A DNA stretch of 64,000 nt from Clytia hemisphaerica. Taxonomy: Eukaryota; Cnidaria; Hydrozoa; Leptothecata; Clytiidae. Numbering within the stretch: the stretch's first letter is position 1; every line of letters begins with the position of its first letter. Positions 14,414 to 24,138 of the stretch are shown piece after piece. The notes below the pieces were generated by a model, which did not search any database, had not been told where the DNA came from, and saw nothing but the letters and a program-made list of their open reading frames with translations. Made by a program: the position numbers and the translations under genes. The stretch lies in the NCBI GenBank assembly GCA_902728285.1, contig CACVBU010001002.1, positions 405,970-469,969 on the forward strand. The letters run 5' to 3'.

Positions 14414-15117
14414 CTGTGAAGTTGGTGTTTAGGGGTGTTGTAGTTCCTTTAACTACCTTTACCCATTGGGGATTTTAGTTATTTTACTTAAGTTTCTGTA
14501 CCCAGCCTACTGAACTTGTGGAATTACTGATTAAAATTTAATTTAAATTTAATATACAGTGGAAAAGACATGGAGATAGTAAGAGATTTAATTTAATTTT
14601 AAGTAAGCATTTAATTTAATTTTAAGTAAGGATTAAGAGGATTTTAGAAGAATATTAGTTTTAATTTATTAGTGGTCGAGAAGATGCATGGACTTTATGA
14701 TAGATTTATTTAATAAAAGAAAAGAAAGGTATGTATATCATACATATATAATGTTTATAATATTAACTTAATGGGTTAAAATGTTTACTAAAACGTAACG
14801 ATGTACAATAAGTACATATAAAATGTTTTTGATGAAAAAAAGTTGTGTCTCTATGACTTATAAGGTATTACTAAAACGTAATAACGTAATAAAAGTGAAT
14901 GCTTGAAATTGCATATTAAGGTGCATAATAAAAATCAAGAGTAACATTGAGTTGCTCAAGATTATGTTGAAAGTAATAAATATTTTGTATAAGATAAAAG
15001 ATTAAATTTTTTGTATATGATTATAAATACAAGAAAAGGAAAAAGTAAAAGAGAATAAAAGAGAGTATATGAGATAAGAAGAAAAAGATATATATATATT
15101 TCTAAGAGAGTTGATTT
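14414..15117 (-). other. 3' UTR of the retrotransposon
   Basis: AT-rich non-coding 704 bp between the ORF2 stop and the satellite. It holds a short tandem duplication of a TTTAATTTAATTTTAAGTAAG stretch written on the plus strand near 14586-14628. No gene is seen. The last 60 bases on the minus strand are less AT-rich and end at the flanking direct repeat. No homopolymer or microsatellite tail is present. Confidence 0.7.
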
Positions 15118-17850
15118 TTATAAAGAAGTTAATCTTTCAAATAGTGTTGGCTTTTCAGGGTTTTGTCTAGTCATGAAGTTGTTTACATTTAGAGGGTGGT
15201 GGAGAACTCCAACACTTTTGGTTAGCCAGTTTTTTGCAAGTGCTTTTAATCTGTTTTCTATTGATGACACTTTTGATTCCTGATAAAGGTCTGCTATTCT
15301 CGTTCTCCTAGGTCTCCCTAATATAATTCTCAGTGCTTGATTTTGGATTTTCTCCATTCTATACATTTGGGCTTTGGAGATACTTAATAAACAAATATGC
15401 GAGTATTCCAGTCTTGATCTTAATAGACTTTTATATAGCATTAATAATTTATTTTTTGACATTTGGTATTGGTTTTTAAGGGTTCTAAGAAAGTTTAATA
15501 TGTGGTATGATTTATTAATTTTATCAGAAATGTGTGTGATGAGATTTAATTGTTTGTCAAGTTGTAGACCTAGGAATTTTATTTTATTATCCTTTTTGAG
15601 TCTAACATTTCTGACCCAGATTGACATTTTACTGGTACCAAAATTTATATGTTTAGTTTTGTCCATATTAACCACTAAGCCCCATTTGCTAAACCAGTCA
15701 AATAAGATCTCAACATATTCATCTAGTTCAGAAACATAGGCTTTCTTGTATCTTTCCCAAGTAGCAAGGTCGTCTGCGAATTGAGACATTTTAATTTTAT
15801 TATTTACTGGTTTAGGTATGTCACTGACAAAGAGAGAGAAAAGAATGGGTGATAGGCAGGAGCCTTGTGGAACTCCTGCCTTCAAAGAAAAGGTGTCAGA
15901 TTTAAAATGGGAGTAATTTATGTATGCTTTCCTATCCTTTAAGTAGCTATGTAGGATATATAAAAGATATTTAGGGATTCCAAGAGAATTTAGTTTAAAT
16001 AGAAGAAGAGAGTGGTTTATTTTATCAAAGGCTTTCTCAAAATCTACAAACACAGCGTGCATTCTTTCACCTTTTATTTTTGCTTCTTGAAAGTCATTTA
16101 ATAAAAGAAAAAGGTTATCTACAGTACTTCTTTTATTTCTGAAGCCAGATTGTTCCTTATTTATAATATTATTTTCCTCAGCCCAACAATTAATTCTATT
16201 AGCCAAGATTTTTTCAAAAAGTTTACCTATGGCAGGCAAAAGGCTTATAGGTCTATGGTCGGAAATTTTCTTGGAGTTTTTTACTTTAGGAATCATTGTG
16301 ATTTTGGCTATTTTTAATGTATCTGGAAAAATGGAATTATTTAACCAGTCATTAAAAAGAGAAGATAGTGGTGATATAAGAATAGGAGAAAGTGTGGAAA
16401 GAAGTTTATTTTGTATGGCATCATGACCTGGTGCTTTGTGGGATTTGAGGCTTTTAAGAACATTAGCTACTTCTTGATCTGTTATTTGTTCATCTATTTC
16501 GTGCCTGGTTAATAATGGGTCTAGCATGTGGTAAATTGAATGTCGTTCTCTTCTGTGGAATTGGGTGTTTTCGAACCAGTGGTCTACAACGTACTTATGT
16601 CTTCTATCATTTGATAGATTGGGTTGAAAGATATTTTCTTGTCTTTCCTTAAAGGCATCTGCAATATCTTGCTTGTTTTTAATTTTGGAACCGTCGTCTT
16701 TAGTAAAAGTTTGTTCTTTATGTTGGGTGTTTACTTTCTCACCGTCTAAAATGGTTTTGATGTAACTCCATGTCTTTTTGGTTGTTTCCCTTTCATTCAT
16801 CCTCTTTTTAATTAAATTAAATCTCCTATCGTTGCTCTTTTGGATTTCATTTTTGATTTGCCTGTTTAATTCTGTTTTCCTGTTTCTGAGAAAGTTGTTG
16901 TTTTTGTATTTTCTTAGCAGGTTGATGGTACTTCTTCTTTCTTTGATTAATTTTCTGCATTCCATGGACATTCCCTGGTTTTTGTTTGGTATGTTCTTAA
17001 ATGGGATATGCTTATCAATTTCTTGGAGAATATTCATTAATTTATTAGTTTTTTCTTCTACTTTCTTAGTACCAAAGACTTTCTCACAAGAGAATTGATT
17101 TATAATTCTGGATGCTGTGTCCATGTTTAATTTATGATATAATTTTACAAATTTAGATTTTTTAGGAGCAGAAGGATCAAAGAAAGAGAAAGAAACAGGT
17201 AAATGGTCAGAGCCGATGGATTTTAGAGAAGTAATGTCATTAATTTGGAAGAATCTGTCTGGAGAAGTAATTATTTGTTGGATAACTTCTTTAAATTCAC
17301 CTTTCTTGGTTTTGTAGTTTGGTGGCATCATGTATGTCTCGAAATCATTATTATCGAATAGCTCTCTAAAGCTTGTACCTCTAGAATTTGTTTTAATGCT
17401 ACCCCAAGAGTGGTGTTTGGAATTTAGGTCTCCAACGATTATTGAATTAGGAAGGAAGAGAAGTTTTAAGGTTTCTGGATTAGCAGTGAAAGTAGGTGGA
17501 AAGTAACAACAGCAAAGATTGAAAAATTTTTGCATGTTTTGAGAGTCTGGGAAGATTTTAATTAGTAGTATTTCATGCTTCCCTATTTGGAATTTCCTTA
17601 TGTGGTCATGAGCTATGTCTTCTCTTAGTAAAATTGCTGTACCCCCTCCATAGGATCTTAAGGTCCTTCTGTCCCTTCTGTTGTTCATTATGGACGTGTA
17701 TCCTTTAATGTTGATGTTTTCCTTCTTTATTAATTTTGTCTCATTAAGACAGACAATGTCAGGTATTTCCTCGGTTAAAAGGGTTTTCAGATCTTGTTTT
17801 TTAGATTTGTATCCATTGAGGTTTAATTGAATTATTTTTAGAGTCATCAT
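15118..17850 (-). CDS. LINE ORF2: APE endonuclease and reverse transcriptase
   Basis: 910 residues. Residues 1-225 form an apurinic-type endonuclease: conserved Asn near 10-12, Glu37 in LNETK, Asp141 and Asn143 in VGDLNS, and the Ser214-Asp215-His216 triad in GSDHLPV. The usual Asp of the 'LDL' motif just before it reads Gln191 (VIQQI). Residues ~512-770 are reverse transcriptase: DFEKAFD with Asp603, AGVPQGSCLSP at 658-668, and the active-site box FADD at 691-694. A ~140-residue tail follows; no RNase H is seen. The product nicks target DNA and reverse-transcribes its own RNA there. The start ATG overlaps the ORF1 stop as ATGA, which suggests coupled translation. The clade call (Jockey superfamily) rests on layout and motifs, not a tree. 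Confidence 0.93.
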   Translation of the reverse strand: MMTLKIIQLNLNGYKSKKQDLKTLLTEEIPDIVCLNETKLIKKENINIKGYTSIMNNRRDRRTLRSYGGGTAILLREDIAHDHIRKFQIGKHEILLIKIFPDSQNMQKFFNLCCCYFPPTFTANPETLKLLFLPNSIIVGDLNSKHHSWGSIKTNSRGTSFRELFDNNDFETYMMPPNYKTKKGEFKEVIQQIITSPDRFFQINDITSLKSIGSDHLPVSFSFFDPSAPKKSKFVKLYHKLNMDTASRIINQFSCEKVFGTKKVEEKTNKLMNILQEIDKHIPFKNIPNKNQGMSMECRKLIKERRSTINLLRKYKNNNFLRNRKTELNRQIKNEIQKSNDRRFNLIKKRMNERETTKKTWSYIKTILDGEKVNTQHKEQTFTKDDGSKIKNKQDIADAFKERQENIFQPNLSNDRRHKYVVDHWFENTQFHRRERHSIYHMLDPLLTRHEIDEQITDQEVANVLKSLKSHKAPGHDAIQNKLLSTLSPILISPLSSLFNDWLNNSIFPDTLKIAKITMIPKVKNSKKISDHRPISLLPAIGKLFEKILANRINCWAEENNIINKEQSGFRNKRSTVDNLFLLLNDFQEAKIKGERMHAVFVDFEKAFDKINHSLLLFKLNSLGIPKYLLYILHSYLKDRKAYINYSHFKSDTFSLKAGVPQGSCLSPILFSLFVSDIPKPVNNKIKMSQFADDLATWERYKKAYVSELDEYVEILFDWFSKWGLVVNMDKTKHINFGTSKMSIWVRNVRLKKDNKIKFLGLQLDKQLNLITHISDKINKSYHILNFLRTLKNQYQMSKNKLLMLYKSLLRSRLEYSHICLLSISKAQMYRMEKIQNQALRIILGRPRRTRIADLYQESKVSSIENRLKALAKNWLTKSVGVLHHPLNVNNFMTRQNPEKPTLFERLTSL

Positions 17851-19580
17851 TGTGGCAGAGAAGAAATAGTCGGGGATTCTTGTAGTAATAGAGAGGTTGT
17901 TTCTAGTTCTTCTATTGACTGCATGAAAGTTTCTTTACTGAAGTTGCTGTTATGTCTTTTTAGGATGGATTGAAGATGGAAACAGATATCTAGGTGAGTT
18001 GTCATTTTCTGTTGTTCGATGGCGTAGCAAATTTCAAAGAGGATTAAAGAGAAAGATTCAAAGTTTACAGATTTTTGGGAAAGAGATAGGATTTCGGAGG
18101 AGAGTTCAGATGAAAGGTTTTCTTTGGTGACATAATTGTCTTTTATATCTTCTATGTGCTCAAATATGACTTTATTTTGGTTTTCAACTTTTTCTAGACG
18201 TGTGGATATGGAGTTTATTACATTATTTACTTTCGTGACATTTTTCTCGAGAGCTGAAAATTTTGCAAAGATAGTTTCTGTGTTGACTGTAATTTTTTCC
18301 AGAAGAGTGGCTAATTCTGTTACTTGGGATTTGACTAAACCCATACCTTCTGTACAACTATTGACACTTGTTTTCAAAGATTCAGATTCTTTACCAAAGT
18401 TTGCAACCTGTGCATAAGATTTTTCTAGTTGGGAATACGAACTTTTAACTTCTTTGACAGAATTGTTAATGGCAGAAATTTTGGTGGATCTTTGTCTGTC
18501 TTGTCGTGTGATGGTGGCTTTTTCTACTAGTCTCTTGTAAACGGAGCAGCCTCTATAAAATGATGAATGGTTTTTCTCACAATTGACACACTTTTTCTGA
18601 TTACATTTTTTCCTACAATCTTCTTTTCCACACCAGCTACACAAGGAGTTTTTTTGTTTACAGGTGGATTGTACATGGCCAAACTTTAGACACTTTTTAC
18701 ATTGAATGATGTAATTATCAATGGGATCAAATTTTCTAACGAAGTGTTTGGTTATTTTGTTATTGGCTTTGATGGTGAGTGGAAATTCTTCTTCTATGTC
18801 TCCTTTTAGGACCTCAAAAACAACAAGATTACCTTCTCTTCTAAGATTATATACTTTTTTCACATGATATTCCAGATGGTCAAAGACTAATTGGAGAGAA
18901 ATAGGGGGGCCAGCTTCTGATTCCATGGCTAATTTATTAATACAAAAACTATCAAGAAGATTAGATTTTTTATCTATCGATAAAGTGTTTATTTTTTCAC
19001 TCCAATTGTCTTTATCAAGGAGGAATTCGATTTCAGTGACGTCAATCTCACATATTAAAGTAGAGGATTTTGTGTGTGCTTCAGTAGCAGAAAGGAAGGA
19101 AAAGTTACTAATGTGAGAGTTTAAGTCTTCTAAATTATATGGTTTATTAAACGAATGATCATGGAGTATTACTTTTATCTTTTTCTTTTTGGGTGTTTCT
19201 TGGATGAAAGGATTTCTAGGTGTTCTTTTGGTCTCAAAGCCTGTTTCTAACATTACTTCATCAGAGTGTGTTTCTTGAGGTTTAATTATGGAAGGATTTA
19301 ATTTTGAAGAAGAAGGATTATTTTCAGAAGATTTTAATTTAGAAGAAGAGCGGTTATTTTCGAGAGATTTTAATTTGGAGGAGGAAGACAAGTCAGAATT
19401 TTCAGAGTTAGAAGTAGTAGAGGATTGTGAGTTAGAACGAGAACGTGGTTTAATAATTCTGGAAATGCCAAAGTGGACTTTTTGTTTCTTCTGAGAGTTA
19501 AAATCAGCTTTTAAGTCTTCAATGTTGTGACTTACATCATCAAGAGGAGATGGAGGACCTCTTTTGGTACTATTTGACAT
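17847..19580 (-). CDS. LINE ORF1: gag-like nucleic-acid-binding protein
   Basis: 577 residues. A Ser/Lys-rich N-terminus (about 1-135) has two near-repeats around SSSKLKSSENN. A folded middle domain (about 135-290) precedes three cysteine knuckles at 294-345: CKKC-x3-GH-x4-C, then CSWC..C..C, then CVNC-x4-H..C. The C-terminal half (about 350-500) is predicted coiled coil by heptad-like Leu/Val spacing (SYSQLEKSYAQVANF and following). This is the usual layout of ORF1 in Jockey, I and CR1-like elements, whose ORF1 product coats element RNA. The frame is intact. Its TGA shares bases with the ORF2 ATG. Confidence 0.88.
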   Translation of the reverse strand: MSNSTKRGPPSPLDDVSHNIEDLKADFNSQKKQKVHFGISRIIKPRSRSNSQSSTTSNSENSDLSSSSKLKSLENNRSSSKLKSSENNPSSSKLNPSIIKPQETHSDEVMLETGFETKRTPRNPFIQETPKKKKIKVILHDHSFNKPYNLEDLNSHISNFSFLSATEAHTKSSTLICEIDVTEIEFLLDKDNWSEKINTLSIDKKSNLLDSFCINKLAMESEAGPPISLQLVFDHLEYHVKKVYNLRREGNLVVFEVLKGDIEEEFPLTIKANNKITKHFVRKFDPIDNYIIQCKKCLKFGHVQSTCKQKNSLCSWCGKEDCRKKCNQKKCVNCEKNHSSFYRGCSVYKRLVEKATITRQDRQRSTKISAINNSVKEVKSSYSQLEKSYAQVANFGKESESLKTSVNSCTEGMGLVKSQVTELATLLEKITVNTETIFAKFSALEKNVTKVNNVINSISTRLEKVENQNKVIFEHIEDIKDNYVTKENLSSELSSEILSLSQKSVNFESFSLILFEICYAIEQQKMTTHLDICFHLQSILKRHNSNFSKETFMQSIEELETTSLLLQESPTISSLPQ

Positions 19581-19764
19581 AGTAAGTAAGTGTAAGAGAA
19601 GATAAGATAATTAAAAGAAGAGATTGCTAAACAGGCAGAGGTATTTCAAATTAGCAAACAGGAACAAGAAGTACACTAGGCCCAATGTACTTCGGGGCCG
19701 AAGCCCCTCTATCAACGATTAAAAACTTTAAAAACCTCTCTTGTATCAAGATTATGGTATATGA

Positions 19765-19895
19765 TCCGCTTTCACACTGAAGTGATTAACGCGTTTGGAA
19801 AAAAAAAAAAATTTTTTTTTTGTATTGTAAAGTGATATATTATAAAAGTATTGGTATATTTTTTCCGCTTTCACACTGAAGTGATTAACGCGTTT
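19765..19895 (-). repeat. Duplicated 32-bp block in the LINE 5' region
   Basis: The same 32 bases, starting TCCGCTTTCACACTGAAG and ending GCGTTT on the plus strand, occur at 19765-19796 and 19864-19895, 99 bp apart. Between them is a run of A followed by a run of T (about 19798-19821), which can fold on itself. A second pair, GCAGTAGAACTGAAACC and GCAGTAGGACTGAAACC, lies ~33 bp apart near 19950-20000, and GTTTGTCCGCA-type words recur at 20040-20080. LINE 5' UTRs often carry tandem promoter units; that role here is inferred. Confidence 0.75.
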
Positions 19896-20161
19896 TGTAA
19901 AATTAATTTTCGTAAAATATATAAACAACAAGAAACGTTTGGTTTTTTGCAGTAGAACTGAAACCAAACCGGCCGGCTTTATGCAGTAGGACTGAAACCA
20001 GAACCGTAAAAAAAAGAAAGATTTTCCGCACTTTTCGTATGTCCGCTTAATCGTTTGTCCGCACTTTCGTTTGTCCGCATAGAGTTGAAAACTTAGCTAG
20101 GAGAGATGTTACTCCCTCAAAGGTCAGATGACAACTGAATTTGCACTTCACAAAACACTTC

Positions 20162-20182
20162 GCGAAACACAACAGCCATGAT
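20162..20182. repeat. Direct repeat flanking the retrotransposon, right copy
   Basis: Identical 21 bases to 14393-14413. Just upstream, 20129-20161 reads TTTGCACTTCACAAAACACTTC, which loosely resembles the satellite TTTGCTTCACAGCAATGC. The insert boundary may therefore lie a little further left than the strict repeat suggests. Confidence 0.7.
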
Positions 20183-23100
20183 GATGAGCTGGAGAATTGT
20201 TTTCTGAGCGGGAAGTTCAGCATTTCAAAGTTCGAGAATTCGAATGTGGTTCTGCTATTGATGACCATTCCTAGAAAGCTGTCAATCACAGCATTCTTGG
20301 AGGAAAGCAATTCCAGCTGAGTGGCTTTCTTTGAAAACGAAATCGAAAAACTGATTTGGAAATCAAGCAGATCGAAAAAGTATTTGTAAGCAAATGGATT
20401 GCTTTCCAAAGTTCATTTTACAAACGTGATCTTGACGTTGTAACCACAAGCGAAAATTCATCAAATAACCAAGGCTCTAACTATGCAGCTTTCTAAAGGA
20501 CAAGACCGTACTTTTTAGGAGCATTTCTATAGTACGCGTCCTTCCTTTGCTTCACAGCAATGCGAAACACAACAGCCATGATGATGAGCTGGAGAATTGT
20601 TTTCTGAGCAGGAAGTTCAGCATTTCCAAGTTCGAGAATTCGAATGTGGTTCTGCTATTGATGACCGTTCCTAGAAAGCTGTCAATCACAGCATTCTTGG
20701 AGGAAAGCAATTCCAGCTGAGTGGCTTTCTTTGAAAACGAAATGGAAAAATTGATTTGGAAATCAAGCAGATCAAAAAAGTATTTGTAAGCAAATGGATT
20801 GCTTTCCAAAGTTCATTTTACAAACGTGATCTTGACGTTGTAACCACAAGCGAAAATTCATCAAATAACCAAGGCTCTAACTATGCAGCTTTCTAAAGGA
20901 CAAGACCGTACTTTTTAGGATCATTTCTATAGTACGCGTTCTTCCTTTGCTTCACAGCAATGCGAAACACAACAGCCATGATGATGAGCTGGAGAATTGT
21001 TTTCTGAGCGGGAAGTTCAGCATTTCCAAGTTCGAGAATTCGAATGTGGTTCTGCTATTGATGACCGTTCCTAGAAAGCTGTCAATCACAGCATTCTTGG
21101 AGGAAAGCAATTCCAGCTGAGTGGCTTTCTTTGAAAACGAAATAGAAAAATTGATTTGGAAATCAAGCAGATCAAAAAAGTATTTGTAAGCAAATGGATT
21201 GCTTTCCAAAGTTCATTTTACAAACGTGATCTTGACGTTGTAACCACAAGCGAAAATTCATCAAATAACCAAGGCTCTAACTATGCAGCTTTCTAAAGGA
21301 CAAGACCGTACTTTTTAGGATCATTTCTATAGTACGCGTTCTTCCTTTGCTTCACAGCAATGCGAAACACAACAGCCATGATGATGAGCTGGAGAATTGT
21401 TTTCTGAGCGGGAAGTTCAGCATTTCCAAGTTCGAGAATTCGAATGTGGTTCTGCTATTGATGACCGTTCCTAGAAAGCTGTCAATCACAGCATTCTTGG
21501 AGGAAAGCAATTCCAGCTGAGTGGCTTTCTTTGAAAACGAAATGGAAAAACTGATTTGGAAATCAAGCAGATCGAAAAAGTATTTTTAAGCAAATGGATT
21601 GCTTTCCAAAGTTCACTTTACAAACGTGATCTTGACGTTGTAACCACAAACGAAAATTCATCAAATAACCAAGGCTCTAACTATGCAGCTTTCTAAAGGA
21701 CAAGACCGTACTTTTTAGGATCATTTCTATAGTACGCGTTTTTCCTTTGCTTCACAGCAATGCGAAACATAACAGCCATGATGATGAGCTGGAGGATTGT
21801 TTTCTGAGCGGGAAGTTCAGCATCTAAGTTCGAGAATTCGAATGTGGTTCTGCTATTGATGACCGTTCCTAGAAAGCTGTCAATCACAGCATTCTTGGAG
21901 GAAAGCAATTCCAGCTGAGTGGCTTTCTTTGAAAACGAAATGGAAAAACTGATTTGGAAATCAAGCAGATCGAAAAAGTATTTGTAAGCAAATGGATTGC
22001 TTTCCAAAGTTCACTTTACAAACGTGATCTTGACGTTGTAACCACAAACGAAAATTCATCAAATAACCAAGGCTCTAACTATGCAGCTTTCTAAAGGACA
22101 AGACCGTACTTTTTAGGATCATTTCTATAGTACGCGTTCTTCCTTTGCTTCACAGCAATGCGAAACATAACAGCCATGATGATGAGCTGGAGAATTGTTT
22201 TCTGAGCGGGAAGTTCAGCATCTAAGTTCGAGAATTCGAATGTGGTTCTGCTATTGATGACCGTTCCTAGAAAGCTGTCAATCACAGCATTCTTGGAGGA
22301 AAGCAATTCCAGCTGAGTGGCTTTCTTTGAAAACGAAATGGAAAAACTGATTTGGAAATCAAGCAGATCGAAAAAGTATTTGTAAGCAAATGGATTGCTT
22401 TCCAAAGTTAACTTTACAAACGTGATCTTGACGTTGTAACCACAAACGAAAATTCATCAAATAACCAAGGCTCTAACTATGCAGCTTTCTAAAGGACAAG
22501 ACCGTACTATTTGGATCATTTCTATAGTACGCGTTCTTCCTTTGCTTCACAGCAATGCGAAACACAACAGCCATGATGATGAGCTGGAGAATTGTTTTCT
22601 GAGCGGGAAGTTCAGCATTTCCAAGTTCGAGAATTCGAATGTGGTTCTGCTATTGATGACCGTTCCTAGAAAGCTGTCAATCACAGCATTCTTGGAGGAA
22701 AGCAATTCCAGCTGAGTGGCTTTCTTTGAAAACGAAATGGAAAAACTGATTTGGAAATCAAGCAGATCGAAAAAGTATTTGTAAGCAAATGGATTGCTTT
22801 CCAAAGTTCATTTTACAAACGTGATCTTGACGTTGTAACCACAAGCGAAAATTCATCAAATAACCAAGGCTCTAACTATGCAGCTTTCTAAAGGACAAGA
22901 CCGTACTTTTTAGGATCATTTCTATAGTACGCGTTCTTCCTTTGCTTCACAGCAATGCGAAACACAACAGCCATGATGATGAGCTGGAGAATCGTTTTCT
23001 GAGCGGGAAGTTCAGCATTTCCAAGTTCGAGAATTCGAATGTGGTTCTGCTATTGATGACCGTTCCTAGAAAGCTGTCAATCACAACATTCTTGGAGTTC

Positions 23101-24138
23101 CAGCTGAGTGGCTTTCTTTGAAAACGAAATGGAAAAACTGATTTGGAAATCAAGCAGATCGAAAAAGTATTTGTAAGCAAATGGATTGCTTTCCAAAGTT
23201 CATTTTACAAACGTGATCTTGACGTTGTAACCACAAGCGAAAATTCATCAAATAACCAAGGCTCTAACTATGCAGCTTTCTAAAGGACAAGACCGTACTT
23301 TTTAGGATCATTTCTATAGTACGCGTTCTTCCTTTGCTTCACAGCAATGCGAAACACAACAGCCATGATGATGAGCTGGAGAATTGTTTTCTGAGCGGGA
23401 AGTTCAGCATTTCCAAGTTCGAGAATTCGAATGTGGTTCTGCTATTGATGACCGTTCCTAGAAAGCTGTCAATCACAGCATTCTTGGAGGAAAGCAATTC
23501 CAGCTGAGTGGCTTTCTTTGAAAACGAAATGGAAAAACTGATTTGGAAATCAAGCAGATCGAAAAAGTATTTGTAAGCAAATGGATTGCTTTCCAAAGTT
23601 CATTTTACAAACGTGATCTTGACGTTGTAACCACAAGCGAAAATTCATCAAATAACCAAGGCTCTAACTATGCAGCTTTCTAAAGGACAAGACCGTACTT
23701 TTTAGGATCATTTCTATAGTACGCGTCCTTCCTTTGCTTCACAGCAATGCGAAACACAACAGCCATGATGATGAGCTGGAGAATTGTTTTCTGAGCGGGA
23801 AGTTCAGCATTTCCAAGTTCGAGAATTCGAATGTGGTTCTGCTATTGATGACCGTTCCTAGAAAGCTGTCAATCACAGCATTCTTGGAGGAAAGCAATTC
23901 CAGCTGAGTGGCTTTCTTTGAAAACGAAATGGAAAAACTGTTTTGGAAATCAAGCAGATCGAAAAAGTATTTGTAAGCAAATGGATTGCTTTCCAAAGTT
24001 CATTTTACAAACGTGATCTTGACGTTGTAACCACAAGCGAAAATTCATCAAATAACCAAGGCTCTAACTATGCAGCTTTCTAAAGGACAAGACCGTACTT
24101 TTTAGGATCATTTCTATAGTACGCGTTCTTCCTTTGCT

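Larger units (their letters stand above)
14414..20161 (-). mobile_element. Non-LTR retrotransposon (LINE, Jockey/CR1-like), apparently full length, inside satellite
   Basis: A ~5.75-kb insert interrupts the satellite. On the minus strand it has a 5' region (19581-20161), ORF1 (gag-like with zinc knuckles), ORF2 (endonuclease plus reverse transcriptase) and an AT-rich 3' UTR (14414-15117). There are no LTRs, no RNase H domain and no visible poly(A) tail; the 3' end reads ...CACCAACTTCACAG before the satellite resumes. A 21-bp direct repeat flanks it. Both ORFs are uninterrupted, so the copy is young or still competent, apart from one odd endonuclease position. The exact 5' limit is uncertain: 20047-20161 could be element or diverged satellite. 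Confidence 0.9.

Noticed and set aside
20047..20409. 120-codon minus-strand frame crossing the satellite/retrotransposon border
   Set aside because: It is the satellite frame running by chance into the flank of the insert; the flank part has no recognisable feature.
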